The position numbers and the translations under genes are program-made. The notes beneath the pieces were generated by a model. The model searched no databases and was not told where the DNA came from. It worked only from the letters and a program-made list of their open reading frames with translations. This document shows positions 1 to 7,132 of a stretch of DNA of 8,091 nucleotides, one piece after another. Positions within the stretch are counted from its first letter, which is position 1, and each line of letters opens with the position of its first letter. This DNA comes from JBMSHD01 sp049416425 (GTDB taxonomy: Bacteria; Pseudomonadota; Gammaproteobacteria; Francisellales; Francisellaceae). Location of the stretch: the NCBI GenBank assembly GCA_049416425.1, contig JBMSHD010000098.1, positions 1-8,091 on the forward strand, read 5' to 3'.

Positions 1-1
1 G

Positions 2-133
2 ATTCGTATGAACAATATGAATACAATAATGGGAAGTTATTTTGAGCGCGTTCCTGTACAATTTCACCCTGAGAAATCGGCAAAGGTGGGGCAGCGAATT
101 TTACAGAACTTTATAACAGGAGCAAGGAGATGA
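2..133 (+). CDS. hisH: Imidazole glycerol phosphate synthase, glutaminase subunit HisH (C-terminal end only)
   Basis: The reading frame is open from the left edge to TGA at 131-133 and gives 43 residues. It contains the segment VPVQFHPEKS followed by G-x-x-I-L-Q-N-F, the usual C-terminus of class I glutamine amidotransferases of the HisH type. The His and Glu of FHPEKS are the second and third members of the Cys-His-Glu triad; the Cys lies outside the window. HisH releases ammonia from glutamine and channels it to HisF, which is encoded two genes downstream. The stop overlaps the hisA start as ATGA, which suggests translational coupling. The residues before FHPEKS are less typical and I cannot judge them from so short a piece. 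Identity rests on the motif plus the hisA-hisF neighbours. Confidence 0.87.
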   Translation: MRMNNMNTIMGSYFERVPVQFHPEKSAKVGQRILQNFITGARR

Positions 134-855
134 CGATAATCCCGGCGATTGATTTGATTAATGGACAATGTGTGCGCTTGAAAAGGGGAAATTTTGATGA
201 AGTGACGCATTATGAGCCCACACCATCTGAGATTGCCAGATCCTCTCAACAAGATGGTGCTAAACACCTTCACATCGTTGATCTTGATGGTGCAAAAAGC
301 GGTAAAACACAACAGTTTGCAACCATTGAAACGATTCGCCGTCATTGTGATTTGATGATACAGGTCGGTGGTGGGATAAGCGATATCAGTGATATGGAAC
401 GTCTATTTAATCTTGGTATCGACAGAGTCGTTATCGGCAGCCTGGCGATTAAGAATCCAGTGCTTACACGCCAAGCTCTTAAACGATTTGGCGGGGATCG
501 TATGGTGCTGGCATTGGACGTTCGCATTAAAGATGATCACGCATTTGTAACTACCTCAGGGTGGCAGAAAACGGAGACACTGTCATTGGATACGGTGTTA
601 TCTTTTTACCAACGGGATAAGATCAAGCATGTTTTGTGTACCGATATTGACAGAGACGGGCTGCTTGAAGGGCTGAATCTGGATTTGTATCACCATTATC
701 AGAAACGCTATGGTCATATTTCCTTTCAGGCGTCAGGAGGTGTGGGCAGTCTTTTAGACCTAAAGAGGCTTAAAAAAATCGGTGTTCCTGCGGTTATTGT
801 CGGCAAGGCCTTATATGAGAAGCGATTTACACTAAAGGAGGCATTGGCATGTTAG
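130..855 (+). CDS. hisA: Phosphoribosylformimino-5-aminoimidazole carboxamide ribotide isomerase HisA
   Basis: The 241-residue protein has the normal length for HisA, a cytoplasmic (beta/alpha)8 barrel that isomerises ProFAR to PRFAR in histidine synthesis. The N-terminus MTIIPAIDL carries the catalytic base Asp8. TDIDRDG at 171-177 supplies Thr171 and the catalytic acid Asp176. LALDVR supplies Asp130. The two phosphate-binding glycine regions are visible as QVGGGI (78-83) and ASGGVG (201-206). The ATG overlaps the hisH stop as ATGA, and an AGGAG at 118-122 lies seven bases upstream, which supports this start. The 3' end overlaps hisF by seven bases. The length and motif set are those of the histidine enzyme, and nothing suggests the dual-substrate PriA variant found with trp-deficient actinobacteria. 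Confidence 0.96.
   Translation: MTIIPAIDLINGQCVRLKRGNFDEVTHYEPTPSEIARSSQQDGAKHLHIVDLDGAKSGKTQQFATIETIRRHCDLMIQVGGGISDISDMERLFNLGIDRVVIGSLAIKNPVLTRQALKRFGGDRMVLALDVRIKDDHAFVTTSGWQKTETLSLDTVLSFYQRDKIKHVLCTDIDRDGLLEGLNLDLYHHYQKRYGHISFQASGGVGSLLDLKRLKKIGVPAVIVGKALYEKRFTLKEALAC
834..841 (+). promoter_or_regulatory. Strong ribosome binding site for hisF inside hisA
   Basis: AAAGGAGG lies within the last codons of hisA, seven bases before the hisF ATG at 849. It is close to a perfect complement of the 16S rRNA 3' end and fixes the hisF start, so hisF can be initiated independently as well as by coupling. Confidence 0.85.
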
Positions 856-1622
856 CGCATCGAATCGTGCCTTGTCTGGATGTATTAAATGGCAGCGTGG
901 TCAAAGGGGTTCGGTTTAGAAATCATCGTATCATCGGCGATGTTATCACTCTGGCTCGTAGATATGTCATGGAGGGAGCCGATGAGCTGGTATTCTATGA
1001 TATCGGTGCCAGCGCCAATGGCACGGCGCTATCAATTCAGCAGATTGAGGTCATGGCTGCCGATATCACTATTCCTTTCTGTGTCGCCGGTGGCATCGAC
1101 AGTGTTGATAAGGCTAAAGCCATTTTGAATGCTGGCGCCGATAAAATTTCCATTAACTCACCGGCGCTTGCCAATCCAAACTTGATCGATCAATTGGCGT
1201 CGGAGTTTGGTCGGCAATGCGTGGTTGTGGGCATCGACAGTAAATATGTTGATGGTAAAGCCGTTGTCTGTCAATACACCGGTAATGTGGCTAAAACTAT
1301 TGAAACGCGGAGAGCCCCGCTGCTATGGGCAAAGGAGGCTGAGGATCGCGGTGCCGGTGAGATCGTATTAAATTGCATGCATTATGATGGTGTTCGATCC
1401 GGTTATGCTGTCGACCAGCTTCTGGAGATGAAAGAAGCGATTAGGATCCCGTTGATCGCATCGGGAGGTGCTGGCACGATGACACATTTTTATGCATTAT
1501 TTTCACAAACTGGAGTGGCTGGGGCACTTGCTGCCAGCGTTTTTCATGACCGGATTATTGAAATTTCAGTACTGAAGCAATATTTGCATGATAATGGTAT
1601 CCGTGTTCGTTTGAGTCATTGA
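849..1622 (+). CDS. hisF: Imidazole glycerol phosphate synthase, cyclase subunit HisF
   Basis: The 257-residue protein has the normal HisF length. HisF is the cyclase half of IGP synthase: with ammonia from HisH it converts PRFAR to imidazole glycerol phosphate and AICAR. The catalytic pair is present as Asp11 (RIVPCLD) and Asp130 (VVGID). Other family blocks are DELVFYDI (45-52), CVAGGI (78-83), ADKISINSPA (97-106) and the phosphate loop ASGGAGT (204-210), followed by the GALAASVFH segment (225-233). EIVLNCM at 171-177 resembles the enteric form (EIVLNMM) more than the EILLTSMDRDG form common elsewhere. The gene starts inside hisA (seven-base overlap) and ends just before hisIE. No key residue is missing. 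Confidence 0.96.
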   Translation: MLAHRIVPCLDVLNGSVVKGVRFRNHRIIGDVITLARRYVMEGADELVFYDIGASANGTALSIQQIEVMAADITIPFCVAGGIDSVDKAKAILNAGADKISINSPALANPNLIDQLASEFGRQCVVVGIDSKYVDGKAVVCQYTGNVAKTIETRRAPLLWAKEAEDRGAGEIVLNCMHYDGVRSGYAVDQLLEMKEAIRIPLIASGGAGTMTHFYALFSQTGVAGALAASVFHDRIIEISVLKQYLHDNGIRVRLSH

Positions 1623-1636
1623 AGGAGAAAACAGTC

Positions 1637-2251
1637 ATGGTAAAACGGGATTTGGCCGAAAAGATAGATTGGCAGAAGATGAGTGGACTTGTTCCTGTCA
1701 TCGTTCAATGTCATCAAAGTGCGCGAGTGTTGATGCTTGGCTATATGAACCAAGAGGCGTTTATCAGGACCTGTGACAGCGAAAAAGTTACTTTCTACAG
1801 TCGTTCAAAGGCTCGATTATGGGTTAAGGGTGAAACCAGTGGTAATACGCTTAAGCTCATCGATATCGGGCTTGATTGTGATAAAGATGCCATCATTGTG
1901 CTGGTCGAGGCGAAGGGACCGACTTGTCATAAGGGATCTGACAGTTGTTTTGATATCGTCTCTGAAAATACAGATATTCTCATTGAGCTTGAGAGAATCA
2001 TCAACAGACGTAAAGATGAAAAACCAGCAGGAAGTTATGTGGCGAATTTATTTGAAACAGGGCTGCCACGAATTGCGCAAAAAGTGGGGGAAGAGGCGGT
2101 TGAAGTCGTTATTGCATCGATGAAGGGGCAGAGCGATATCGATGAGCTTAAAAATGAAAGTGCAGATCTTATTTTTCACCTTTTGGTATTGCTTAGTCAA
2201 TGTAAGGTCGGATGGAGTGAGATCTTACAGATTTTGGAAGACAGACGGTAA
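1637..2251 (+). CDS. hisI: Bifunctional phosphoribosyl-AMP cyclohydrolase / phosphoribosyl-ATP pyrophosphatase HisIE
   Basis: From the ATG at 1637 the protein has 204 residues, almost the length of the E. coli fused enzyme. It performs the second and third histidine steps, PR-ATP to PR-AMP and then to ProFAR. The N-terminal HisI domain (about 1-110) shows MLGYMNQEA, TFYSRS, LWVKGETSGN and the metal-binding set Asp80, Asp82, Asp84 with Cys97 and Cys104 (GPTCHKG...SCF). The C-terminal HisE domain (about 115-204) shows RIAQKVGEEAVEVVIA and NESADLIFHLLVLL, a helical pyrophosphatase of the MazG-like fold. An in-frame TTG at 1619 would add six residues and overlap hisF. I prefer ATG because AAGGAG at 1622-1627 sits nine bases before it. 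This is the last his gene here and faces the pot operon. Confidence 0.95.
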   Translation: MVKRDLAEKIDWQKMSGLVPVIVQCHQSARVLMLGYMNQEAFIRTCDSEKVTFYSRSKARLWVKGETSGNTLKLIDIGLDCDKDAIIVLVEAKGPTCHKGSDSCFDIVSENTDILIELERIINRRKDEKPAGSYVANLFETGLPRIAQKVGEEAVEVVIASMKGQSDIDELKNESADLIFHLLVLLSQCKVGWSEILQILEDRR

Positions 2252-2276
2252 CGGCGTGTTTTTGCATGCACCGATA

Positions 2277-2310
2277 TATTGGTTGATATAGACATAGCCA
2301 ATAGTGGGTT
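2277..2310 (+). terminator. Possible weak terminator after hisIE
   Basis: An inverted repeat TATTGG (2277-2282) / CCAATA (2298-2303), extendable by G-U and A-U pairs, lies between the convergent hisIE and potI genes and is followed by a short T run in GTGGGTTTT. The stem is AT-rich and the T run short, so this is only a candidate. The 69-base gap holds nothing else. Confidence 0.25.
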
Positions 2311-2320
2311 TTCGATGACT

Positions 2321-3151
2321 TTAAAATTTGATTTGTTTTCGGGCAGTCATGCGACGCTTGTTTTCAATACGTGATAAGACGTAGACACCGAGGATGACAC
2401 TGGTGGAGATGATGGCGATCATCACCGTGGCTAGAGCATTTATTTCAGGAGTCGGTCCGTTTTTAATGGTGGAATAGATATACATCGGCAGTGTTGGATC
2501 GGATGAACCGGCGACAAAAGAGGTGATGACAAGGTCATCGATAGACAGGGTAAAGGCCAGAAGAAATGAGGCAATCAATGAAGGAATAATCTGTGGCAGG
2601 GTGATGAGCAAAAAGGTCTTGGCGGGTCTGGCACCCAAATCCATTGCTGCTTCTTCTATTGATCGATCCACACTGGCGATGCGAGCCTGCATCACGATAG
2701 TGACATAGGCGGTACAGAAGGTGATATGCGCCATGATGATGGTGATAAGGCCACGATTCGGCCAGCCAATCAGGTTTTGCACGGAGGCAAACATTAAAAG
2801 CAGAGAGACACCCAACACGATATCCGGCAGCACCAGTGGCGTGATGACCATGCCATAGAGAAAACTCTTGCTTCTAAAACGCTGAAAGCTGGTCATGGTA
2901 TAAGCGATAATGGTGCCTAAAACGGTGGCACAGAACGAGGCGCTGATGGCAACCTTAAGGCTGATAATGGCGGCTGAGATGATATCAGAGTCCTGCCACA
3001 ATGCTCGATACCAGTCAACGGTAAAGCCGCCCCAGAGATTGATAATGGGAGAGGCAGAAAAAGAAAACAGGATAAGAATAAAGAGCGGGATATAGAGGAA
3101 GATAAGACCAATGATTAAGATAATATTGCTGTAGGTCAGTCGTCTAAACAT
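2321..3151 (-). CDS. potI: Polyamine (putrescine-type) ABC transporter permease PotI
   Basis: This 276-residue integral membrane protein of the binding-protein-dependent permease family has about six predicted helices, beginning with a hydrophobic helix at 9-31. The coupling loop that docks onto the ATPase is intact: EEAAMDLGARPAKTF from 166, with the EAA glutamate at 167. Segments such as IGWP-NRG (128-134), AHITFCTAYV (141-150), SIDDLVI (203-209) and PEINALAT (235-242) closely follow E. coli PotI as I remember it, which favours the putrescine PotFGHI type over spermidine PotABCD. The start is supported by GGGAG (3161-3165, minus strand) nine bases upstream. It lies 15 bases after potH, in the same operon. 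It should pair with PotH in the inner membrane. Substrate specificity is inferred from family resemblance. Confidence 0.88.
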   Translation of the reverse strand: MFRRLTYSNIILIIGLIFLYIPLFILILFSFSASPIINLWGGFTVDWYRALWQDSDIISAAIISLKVAISASFCATVLGTIIAYTMTSFQRFRSKSFLYGMVITPLVLPDIVLGVSLLLMFASVQNLIGWPNRGLITIIMAHITFCTAYVTIVMQARIASVDRSIEEAAMDLGARPAKTFLLITLPQIIPSLIASFLLAFTLSIDDLVITSFVAGSSDPTLPMYIYSTIKNGPTPEINALATVMIAIISTSVILGVYVLSRIENKRRMTARKQIKF

Positions 3152-3166
3152 GATGAAAGTCTCCCA

Positions 3167-4063
3167 TTAATAGGCGCGTTGGCGGCGTTGAATGCGCTGC
3201 ATCCAGATCATTGGCAGCAGCAGCAGTATCAGCAATATCACCGAGATGGCCGCCGCCATTCCCCAGTTATTAGCCGTGAAAAACTCCGCCCAGATAACAG
3301 GTCCGATCATGACACTGTTGAGTCCGCCCATAATCTGTGGTACGACAACTTCGCCAACAGCTGGAATAAATACGAGAAGGCTGCCTGCCAGAAGTCCTGG
3401 CATCGATAGCGGCAGCGTGATTTTAAAAAAGGTGCTGATGGGTCTGGCGCCAAGATCGGCGGCGGCGGCGTTTAAGATTGGATCAAGTTTGATTAACGTC
3501 GCATATAATGGCAAGATCAGAAACGGAAGATAACAATAGACCATGCCCAGATACATCGAGAAATTGTTATAAAGCAGTGCCATGGAGGGCAGCCCCAGTT
3601 TCATCAGAAACACATTGAGGCTATGATTGCCTAAAAGCGTTACCCAGGCATAGGTTCTAAGAAGAAAAGAAGTCCAGTAAGGAATGATGATCAGGATTAA
3701 AAAAAGCTGCTGGCTGCGTTTTTTCATGCGTGACAGTGCTAGCGCCATGGGATAACCAATGAATATGCATAAAAGCGTTGTGATTAGCGCAATCTTTAAG
3801 GAGTCGTATAGGGCAATATAGAATAGCTCGTTGCTAATGGCAATGAGATAGTTTGATAGGTGAATGAAAAATAGCAGGGTCTCATTCTTGTAGTTGACTA
3901 AAGCGGTGAAAGGGGGTGTGCCATCGGCAGGCAACGTGAAGCTGATTCCTAATACAAACAAAAATGGAATCAAGAGAAAGATCAAGAACCATATCATTGG
4001 AATACCAATGATCAATCGATGCTGCCAGCGCTGAAATCTATCGTGATTGAATAGGCGTCTCAT
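3167..4063 (-). CDS. potH: Polyamine (putrescine-type) ABC transporter permease PotH
   Basis: I take the start at 4063, where the ATG overlaps the potG stop as ATGA, giving 298 residues. An in-frame ATG at 4096 would add 11 residues but lie deep inside potG. The protein has a basic N-terminus, a first helix at about 17-41 and a PotB/PotH-type body: IGYPMALAL (102-110), IIPYWTSFLLRTYAW (126-140), VYCYLPFLILPLYATL (175-190) and VFIPAVGEVVVP (231-242). These segments fit E. coli PotH well. The coupling loop reads LNAAAADLGARPISTFF from 197, so the EAA glutamate is replaced by Ala199 while the Gly of LGA is kept. It should form the membrane channel with PotI. The frame is intact, so I see no reason to call it a pseudogene. 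Confidence 0.88.
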   Translation of the reverse strand: MRRLFNHDRFQRWQHRLIIGIPMIWFLIFLLIPFLFVLGISFTLPADGTPPFTALVNYKNETLLFFIHLSNYLIAISNELFYIALYDSLKIALITTLLCIFIGYPMALALSRMKKRSQQLFLILIIIPYWTSFLLRTYAWVTLLGNHSLNVFLMKLGLPSMALLYNNFSMYLGMVYCYLPFLILPLYATLIKLDPILNAAAADLGARPISTFFKITLPLSMPGLLAGSLLVFIPAVGEVVVPQIMGGLNSVMIGPVIWAEFFTANNWGMAAAISVILLILLLLPMIWMQRIQRRQRAY

Positions 4064-5181
4064 GAGTATAATACCATGATGCTGTCGGATTCCCAATGCA
4101 GATAGACCATATCACCCCAGGTCGGGTGGTCGGTGTGTCTGTCGACGTTAAAATCGGTAGCACGAACGATCTTGTCACATTGAGTTCTAACATGATAGGT
4201 TGACAGTCCGCCTATATAGGCAATGTCTTCAATTTTTCCCAGTATACAGTTAACCGGATTGTTCGGCTGATAGTCTTTCGGTGGAATTTTTGAAATCATG
4301 ATTTTTTCGGGTCTAAGCCCTATCCAGATCTGCTGTCCCTCTACACCTTCGATCTTGCGCTGAAGTTTGAAAAGGGACTTGGATTCACCAGAATCGATGA
4401 TGCTGTAGTCATGGCTTATCTCGGCAATGGCACCTTCAAAAATGCTGCTTTTACCGATAAAATTAGCCACAAAACGGCTTTTGGGAAACTCATAGATCTC
4501 GGCAGGTGGGCTCAGTTGTTCAAACCAGCCTTCCGACATAATGGCGATACGACTGGCCATGGTCATGGCTTCTTCCTGATCGTGGGTTACCATAATAAAA
4601 GTGGTTCCTGTCTCTTCCTGAATATCCACTAGCTCAAATTTCATCTGGTCACGCAGATTTTTATCCAAGGCCGATAATGGTTCATCGAGTAAGATCAACT
4701 TTGGGCGTTTTGCCAGGCAGCGGGCTAATGCGACACGCTGGCGTTGTCCTCCTGAGAGCTGATGGGGTTTTCGTCTGGCTAAGTGCGCCATTTTGATAAT
4801 CTTCAAGGCGCTGTCTGTTCTGGCTGCGATTTCTGCTTTTGGCAGTTTATCCTGCTTCAGACCAAAGCGGATATTTTGCTCTACGGTCATATGAGGGAAA
4901 AGTGCATAGGATTGAAACATCATATTAACAGGACGTTCATAAGGGGGGGTGTGTGTCATGTCGATGCCATCGATGAGGATCTTGCCATCGGTGGGCTGTT
5001 CAAAACCGGCTAACAGGCGTAGCAGGGTGCTTTTGCCGCTGCCTGAGCTGCCGAGTAAGGCAAAAAATTCATTGGGATAGATATCCAGTGAAATGCCATC
5101 AACGGCGGTGTGGCCATCATCAAAGCGCTTTACCAGATTGCGTATGCTGACCAGTGGTTTCTTATTGGATAGTTGCTCCAT
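4060..5181 (-). CDS. potG: Polyamine (putrescine-type) ABC transporter ATP-binding protein PotG
   Basis: This 373-residue cytoplasmic ATPase has every nucleotide-binding element: Walker A GSSGSGKS (44-51), Q-loop Gln90 in MMFQSYALFPHMTV, signature LSGGQ (142-146), Walker B LILLDE (162-167), D-loop SALD (170-173) and switch His200. The segment FGLKQDKLPKAEIAAR (106-121) and the C-terminal PTWGD...W..DS..VL match E. coli PotG rather than PotA, in my reading. The last ~130 residues form the TOBE-type regulatory domain (IGLRPEKIMIS). It is the first gene of the potGHI operon and overlaps potH by four bases. GGGGGA (5192-5197, minus strand) ten bases before the ATG can serve as ribosome binding site. 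A potF-like binding-protein gene is not adjacent. PotA-type specificity (spermidine) is the main alternative. Confidence 0.9.
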   Translation of the reverse strand: MEQLSNKKPLVSIRNLVKRFDDGHTAVDGISLDIYPNEFFALLGSSGSGKSTLLRLLAGFEQPTDGKILIDGIDMTHTPPYERPVNMMFQSYALFPHMTVEQNIRFGLKQDKLPKAEIAARTDSALKIIKMAHLARRKPHQLSGGQRQRVALARCLAKRPKLILLDEPLSALDKNLRDQMKFELVDIQEETGTTFIMVTHDQEEAMTMASRIAIMSEGWFEQLSPPAEIYEFPKSRFVANFIGKSSIFEGAIAEISHDYSIIDSGESKSLFKLQRKIEGVEGQQIWIGLRPEKIMISKIPPKDYQPNNPVNCILGKIEDIAYIGGLSTYHVRTQCDKIVRATDFNVDRHTDHPTWGDMVYLHWESDSIMVLYS

Positions 5182-5378
5182 CGTGCATAAATCCCCCAGG
5201 GTTATATGGTTATCATTTCAATACAGACACATCGTGATTTTATGTCTGTTTCTGTTGGGACCTTGCCCCTCGCGTTCAGGCTGATAGCATAGTCAAAAAA
5301 TCAATAAATAGAAAGCATTAATTTTAGCAGGAACGGCTTTCTTGTGTTGGTTGTGCTGAGTGAATTTAAGTAGCAGAG
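5182..5378. other. Intergenic region between the HxlR-family gene and potG
   Basis: These 197 bases separate two minus-strand genes and must hold the end of one transcript and probably the start of the pot operon. I see no gene. Two inverted repeats stand out: ACAGACA (5223-5229) / TGTCTGT (5243-5249) in the potG leader, and AGAAAGC (5310-5316) / GCTTTCT (5336-5342). A TTGACT on the minus strand (5291-5296) resembles a -35 box, but no convincing -10 lies at the right distance, so I do not assign a promoter. Confidence 0.5.
5295..5342 (-). terminator. Candidate rho-independent terminator after the HxlR-family gene
   Basis: Read on the minus strand, a 7-bp stem AGAAAGC/GCTTTCT (5342-5336 with 5316-5310) with a 19-base loop is followed by an AT-rich run ending in six T. 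It lies about 37 bases past the regulator stop. The stem is short and its loop long, so confidence is limited. Confidence 0.35.
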
Positions 5379-5705
5379 TTATGAAGCATGACATGTAGTG
5401 ATATAAAATTCTCCCCATTTTTTTAATGTCTCTAATATGGGTTTTAGTGAAAGCCCTGTACTTGTGAGGGAGTACTCGACTTTTGGGGGCACGATTGGGT
5501 AGACGGTGCGATTAATAATCTTCAGTTCCTCCAACTCTCTTAACTGTTTTGTTAACATGCGTTGCGTGATTTCCGGAATGGCGGATTGTAATTCTGAAAA
5601 CCGGCATGTGCCGGTCATTAATTGTGTTAAAATAAGCAGCTTCCATTTGCCGCTTAAAATACAAAGTGTAGCGCCCATGGGACAGTTTGGTTGTATGGTT
5701 TTCAT
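5379..5705 (-). CDS. HxlR-family winged-helix transcriptional regulator
   Basis: At 108 residues this has the typical length of an HxlR/DUF24 regulator, a dimeric MarR-like winged-helix DNA-binding protein. Visible family landmarks are Cys8 near the N-terminus (NCPMGATL), SGKWKLLIL (18-26), RFSEL (35-39), the recognition helix around ITQRMLTKQLRELE (46-59), the wing NRTVY...VPPKVEYSLT (65-81) and the C-terminal dimer helix LETLKKWGEF (91-100). In studied members an equivalent N-terminal Cys senses quinones, aldehydes or disulfide stress; whether Cys8 does so here is inference. The gene is divergent from an MFS efflux gene, which makes it the likely repressor of that gene and of itself through the palindrome at 5747-5760. 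No good ribosome binding site precedes the ATG. Confidence 0.9.
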   Translation of the reverse strand: MKTIQPNCPMGATLCILSGKWKLLILTQLMTGTCRFSELQSAIPEITQRMLTKQLRELEELKIINRTVYPIVPPKVEYSLTSTGLSLKPILETLKKWGEFYITTCHAS

Positions 5706-5746
5706 GCGTATTTCATAGTATACAAAATGTAAGTATAGCTCATTTA

Positions 5747-5760
5747 TGTAAGTACTTACA
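5747..5760. promoter_or_regulatory. Probable operator for the HxlR-family repressor
   Basis: TGTAAGTACTTACA is a perfect 14-bp palindrome in the 115-base divergent region. Its right arm overlaps the proposed -35 of the transporter promoter, a position suited to repression. The half-site TGTAAGTA occurs again at 5728-5735, 19 bases (about two helical turns) upstream, next to a possible minus-strand -10 (TATACT, 5737-5732) for the regulator. That this is the binding site of the adjacent regulator is inference. Confidence 0.6.
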
Positions 5761-5784
5761 AATAAAAAGTTACGCTGATATAAT
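5755..5784 (+). promoter_or_regulatory. Promoter of the MFS transporter gene
   Basis: A consensus -10 TATAAT lies at 5779-5784 with a 4/6 -35 CTTACA at 5755-5760, spaced 18 bases. Transcription would start near 5791, about 30 bases before the ATG. The weak -35 lies within the palindromic operator. Confidence 0.6.
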
Positions 5785-5820
5785 GAGCCTCAAATTTTAA
5801 AAACAAGGTTTTATATTAAA

Positions 5821-7065
5821 ATGAAACGATCAATTTTTTCGTTATTGTTAGTTGTCTTTATTGATGCAGCAGGCATTGGTATTCTCTTTCCTATTTTAAA
5901 TAATATTATTATGAATACCCAGGTTGATTTTCTGCAATCGCAAATAAGTCTGTCCCAGAGACACTTTTATTATGGGCTTGTGGTTGCTGTGTTTTTCTTG
6001 TGTTGGTTTTTTGGTGCAACCTTTATTGCAAAAGCATCCGATGAGCTGGGACGCAAGAAAGCATTAGTTATTTGCCTTGCCGGGATTTTTGCAGGTTATG
6101 GTCTGACGATTCTGGCCATTAAGCTTAAAAGTCTGAGTCTTTTGATCCTGGGGCGTGTTTTAGGCGGTTTAACAGCAGCGAGTCAGCCAGTGGCTCAGGC
6201 GGCTATAATCGATTTGAGTGATCAGCATAACAAGACGAAAAACCTGGGGCTTATCATGTTTGCATTCTCACTGGGATTGGTTGCAGGCCCTCTTTTGGGC
6301 GGATTTTTATCAGATGAACACTTGAGCTTATATTTCAATAATGCCACCCCGTTTTATGTGATTCTGGTGATAACGCTGATTAATCTCTATCTGCTGAGAC
6401 GTCATTTCAGCGATTCACGTCAGTACCAGGGGAAATTAAAATTAAATCTTGTCGAGATGGTGACGCAATTTGTGCCGATGTTTAAATTAAAGCAAGTTCG
6501 AAACCTGAGTCTGGTTTTTTTCATCATGCAGTTGGCATTTAATACCTTTTATGTCTTTATTCCTGTGTTCTTGTTTCAAAAATATGGTTTCAATACCTTT
6601 AAAAATAGCCTGATGATGTTGGTATTGGGGCTTTCAATGGCGGTAAGTACGGGGTATTTAGTGGCAAAATTGCAACCCTGTCTTGGTGATCGAAAAAGTG
6701 TGGCTATTGGGTTGATTGTGATGGCTGTTTCGCTTTTTCTATTGATCACTATTAATAATGCCTATGTGCCATATTTACTGGCGATTCCAGCCATGTTGGC
6801 ATTTGGATTGGCTTACACCAGTATGTTGTCATTATTTTCGCATAGTGTCGATGAAAGCAGACAAGGCTGGGTGATGGGTATCACCGTCTCTCTTTTTACC
6901 TCGGGGGCCGCCTTGACCTCTTTGTTTGGTGGGTGGTTGATGACGCTTGATATCAATGCGACGATGATTGTGGCTATATCCGGGTTTGTGGTGAGTTTGC
7001 TATTGATTGCCATCTTGCATATCGATGTGTCTGAGCAAAAAACGGCTTATGATTCAGCCAAGTAA
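5821..7065 (+). CDS. MFS transporter, DHA1-type drug:H+ antiporter (TetA-like)
   Basis: The 414-residue protein has about 12 hydrophobic segments in two halves, with a hydrophilic central loop near 194-225. Helix 1 contains FIDAAGIGILFPIL with Asp15, as in TetA-type pumps. The loop between helices 2 and 3 carries motif A, ASDELGRKK (72-80, Asp74 and Arg78). Motif B follows as LGRVLGGLTAAS with Arg112, and motif C as GLVAGPLLGG (152-161), which is characteristic of antiporters. It should export a small molecule across the inner membrane in exchange for protons; the substrate cannot be read from sequence. It is divergent from an HxlR-family regulator and has only a weak ribosome binding site (AAGG at 5805-5808). 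Its codons are AT-richer by eye than those of the his and pot genes, which could indicate transfer. Confidence 0.9.
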   Translation: MKRSIFSLLLVVFIDAAGIGILFPILNNIIMNTQVDFLQSQISLSQRHFYYGLVVAVFFLCWFFGATFIAKASDELGRKKALVICLAGIFAGYGLTILAIKLKSLSLLILGRVLGGLTAASQPVAQAAIIDLSDQHNKTKNLGLIMFAFSLGLVAGPLLGGFLSDEHLSLYFNNATPFYVILVITLINLYLLRRHFSDSRQYQGKLKLNLVEMVTQFVPMFKLKQVRNLSLVFFIMQLAFNTFYVFIPVFLFQKYGFNTFKNSLMMLVLGLSMAVSTGYLVAKLQPCLGDRKSVAIGLIVMAVSLFLLITINNAYVPYLLAIPAMLAFGLAYTSMLSLFSHSVDESRQGWVMGITVSLFTSGAALTSLFGGWLMTLDINATMIVAISGFVVSLLLIAILHIDVSEQKTAYDSAK

Positions 7066-7132
7066 AAAAAGAGCTGGTGATAATAAAATATCGAGTGAGA
7101 TAATAGCTGATCATGGATCATTAAAACAGCTC
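7064..7132 (-). terminator. Possible terminator of the ArsR-type remnant
   Basis: Read on the minus strand, GAGCTG (7132-7127) pairs with CAGCTC (7076-7071), which is followed directly by seven T (7070-7064). The loop of 50 bases is long, and inside it TGATC/GATCA can form a small hairpin. The region lies between convergent genes, so a terminator is expected, but the structure is weak. Confidence 0.3.

Noticed and set aside
3192..3533. A 113-codon plus-strand frame opposite potH
   Set aside because: It is antisense to well-conserved permease sequence, with no ribosome binding site or family resemblance.
4064..4096. Upstream in-frame ATG at 4096 as the potH start
   Set aside because: It would add 11 non-conserved residues inside potG. 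The ATGA overlap at 4060-4063 is the usual arrangement for coupled genes.
5717..5728. TATACAAAAT shared by the MFS control region (5719-5728) and the 26-base palindrome (7648-7657)
   Set aside because: A 10-base AT-rich match between two AT-rich regions is plausible by chance, and the flanking bases differ.
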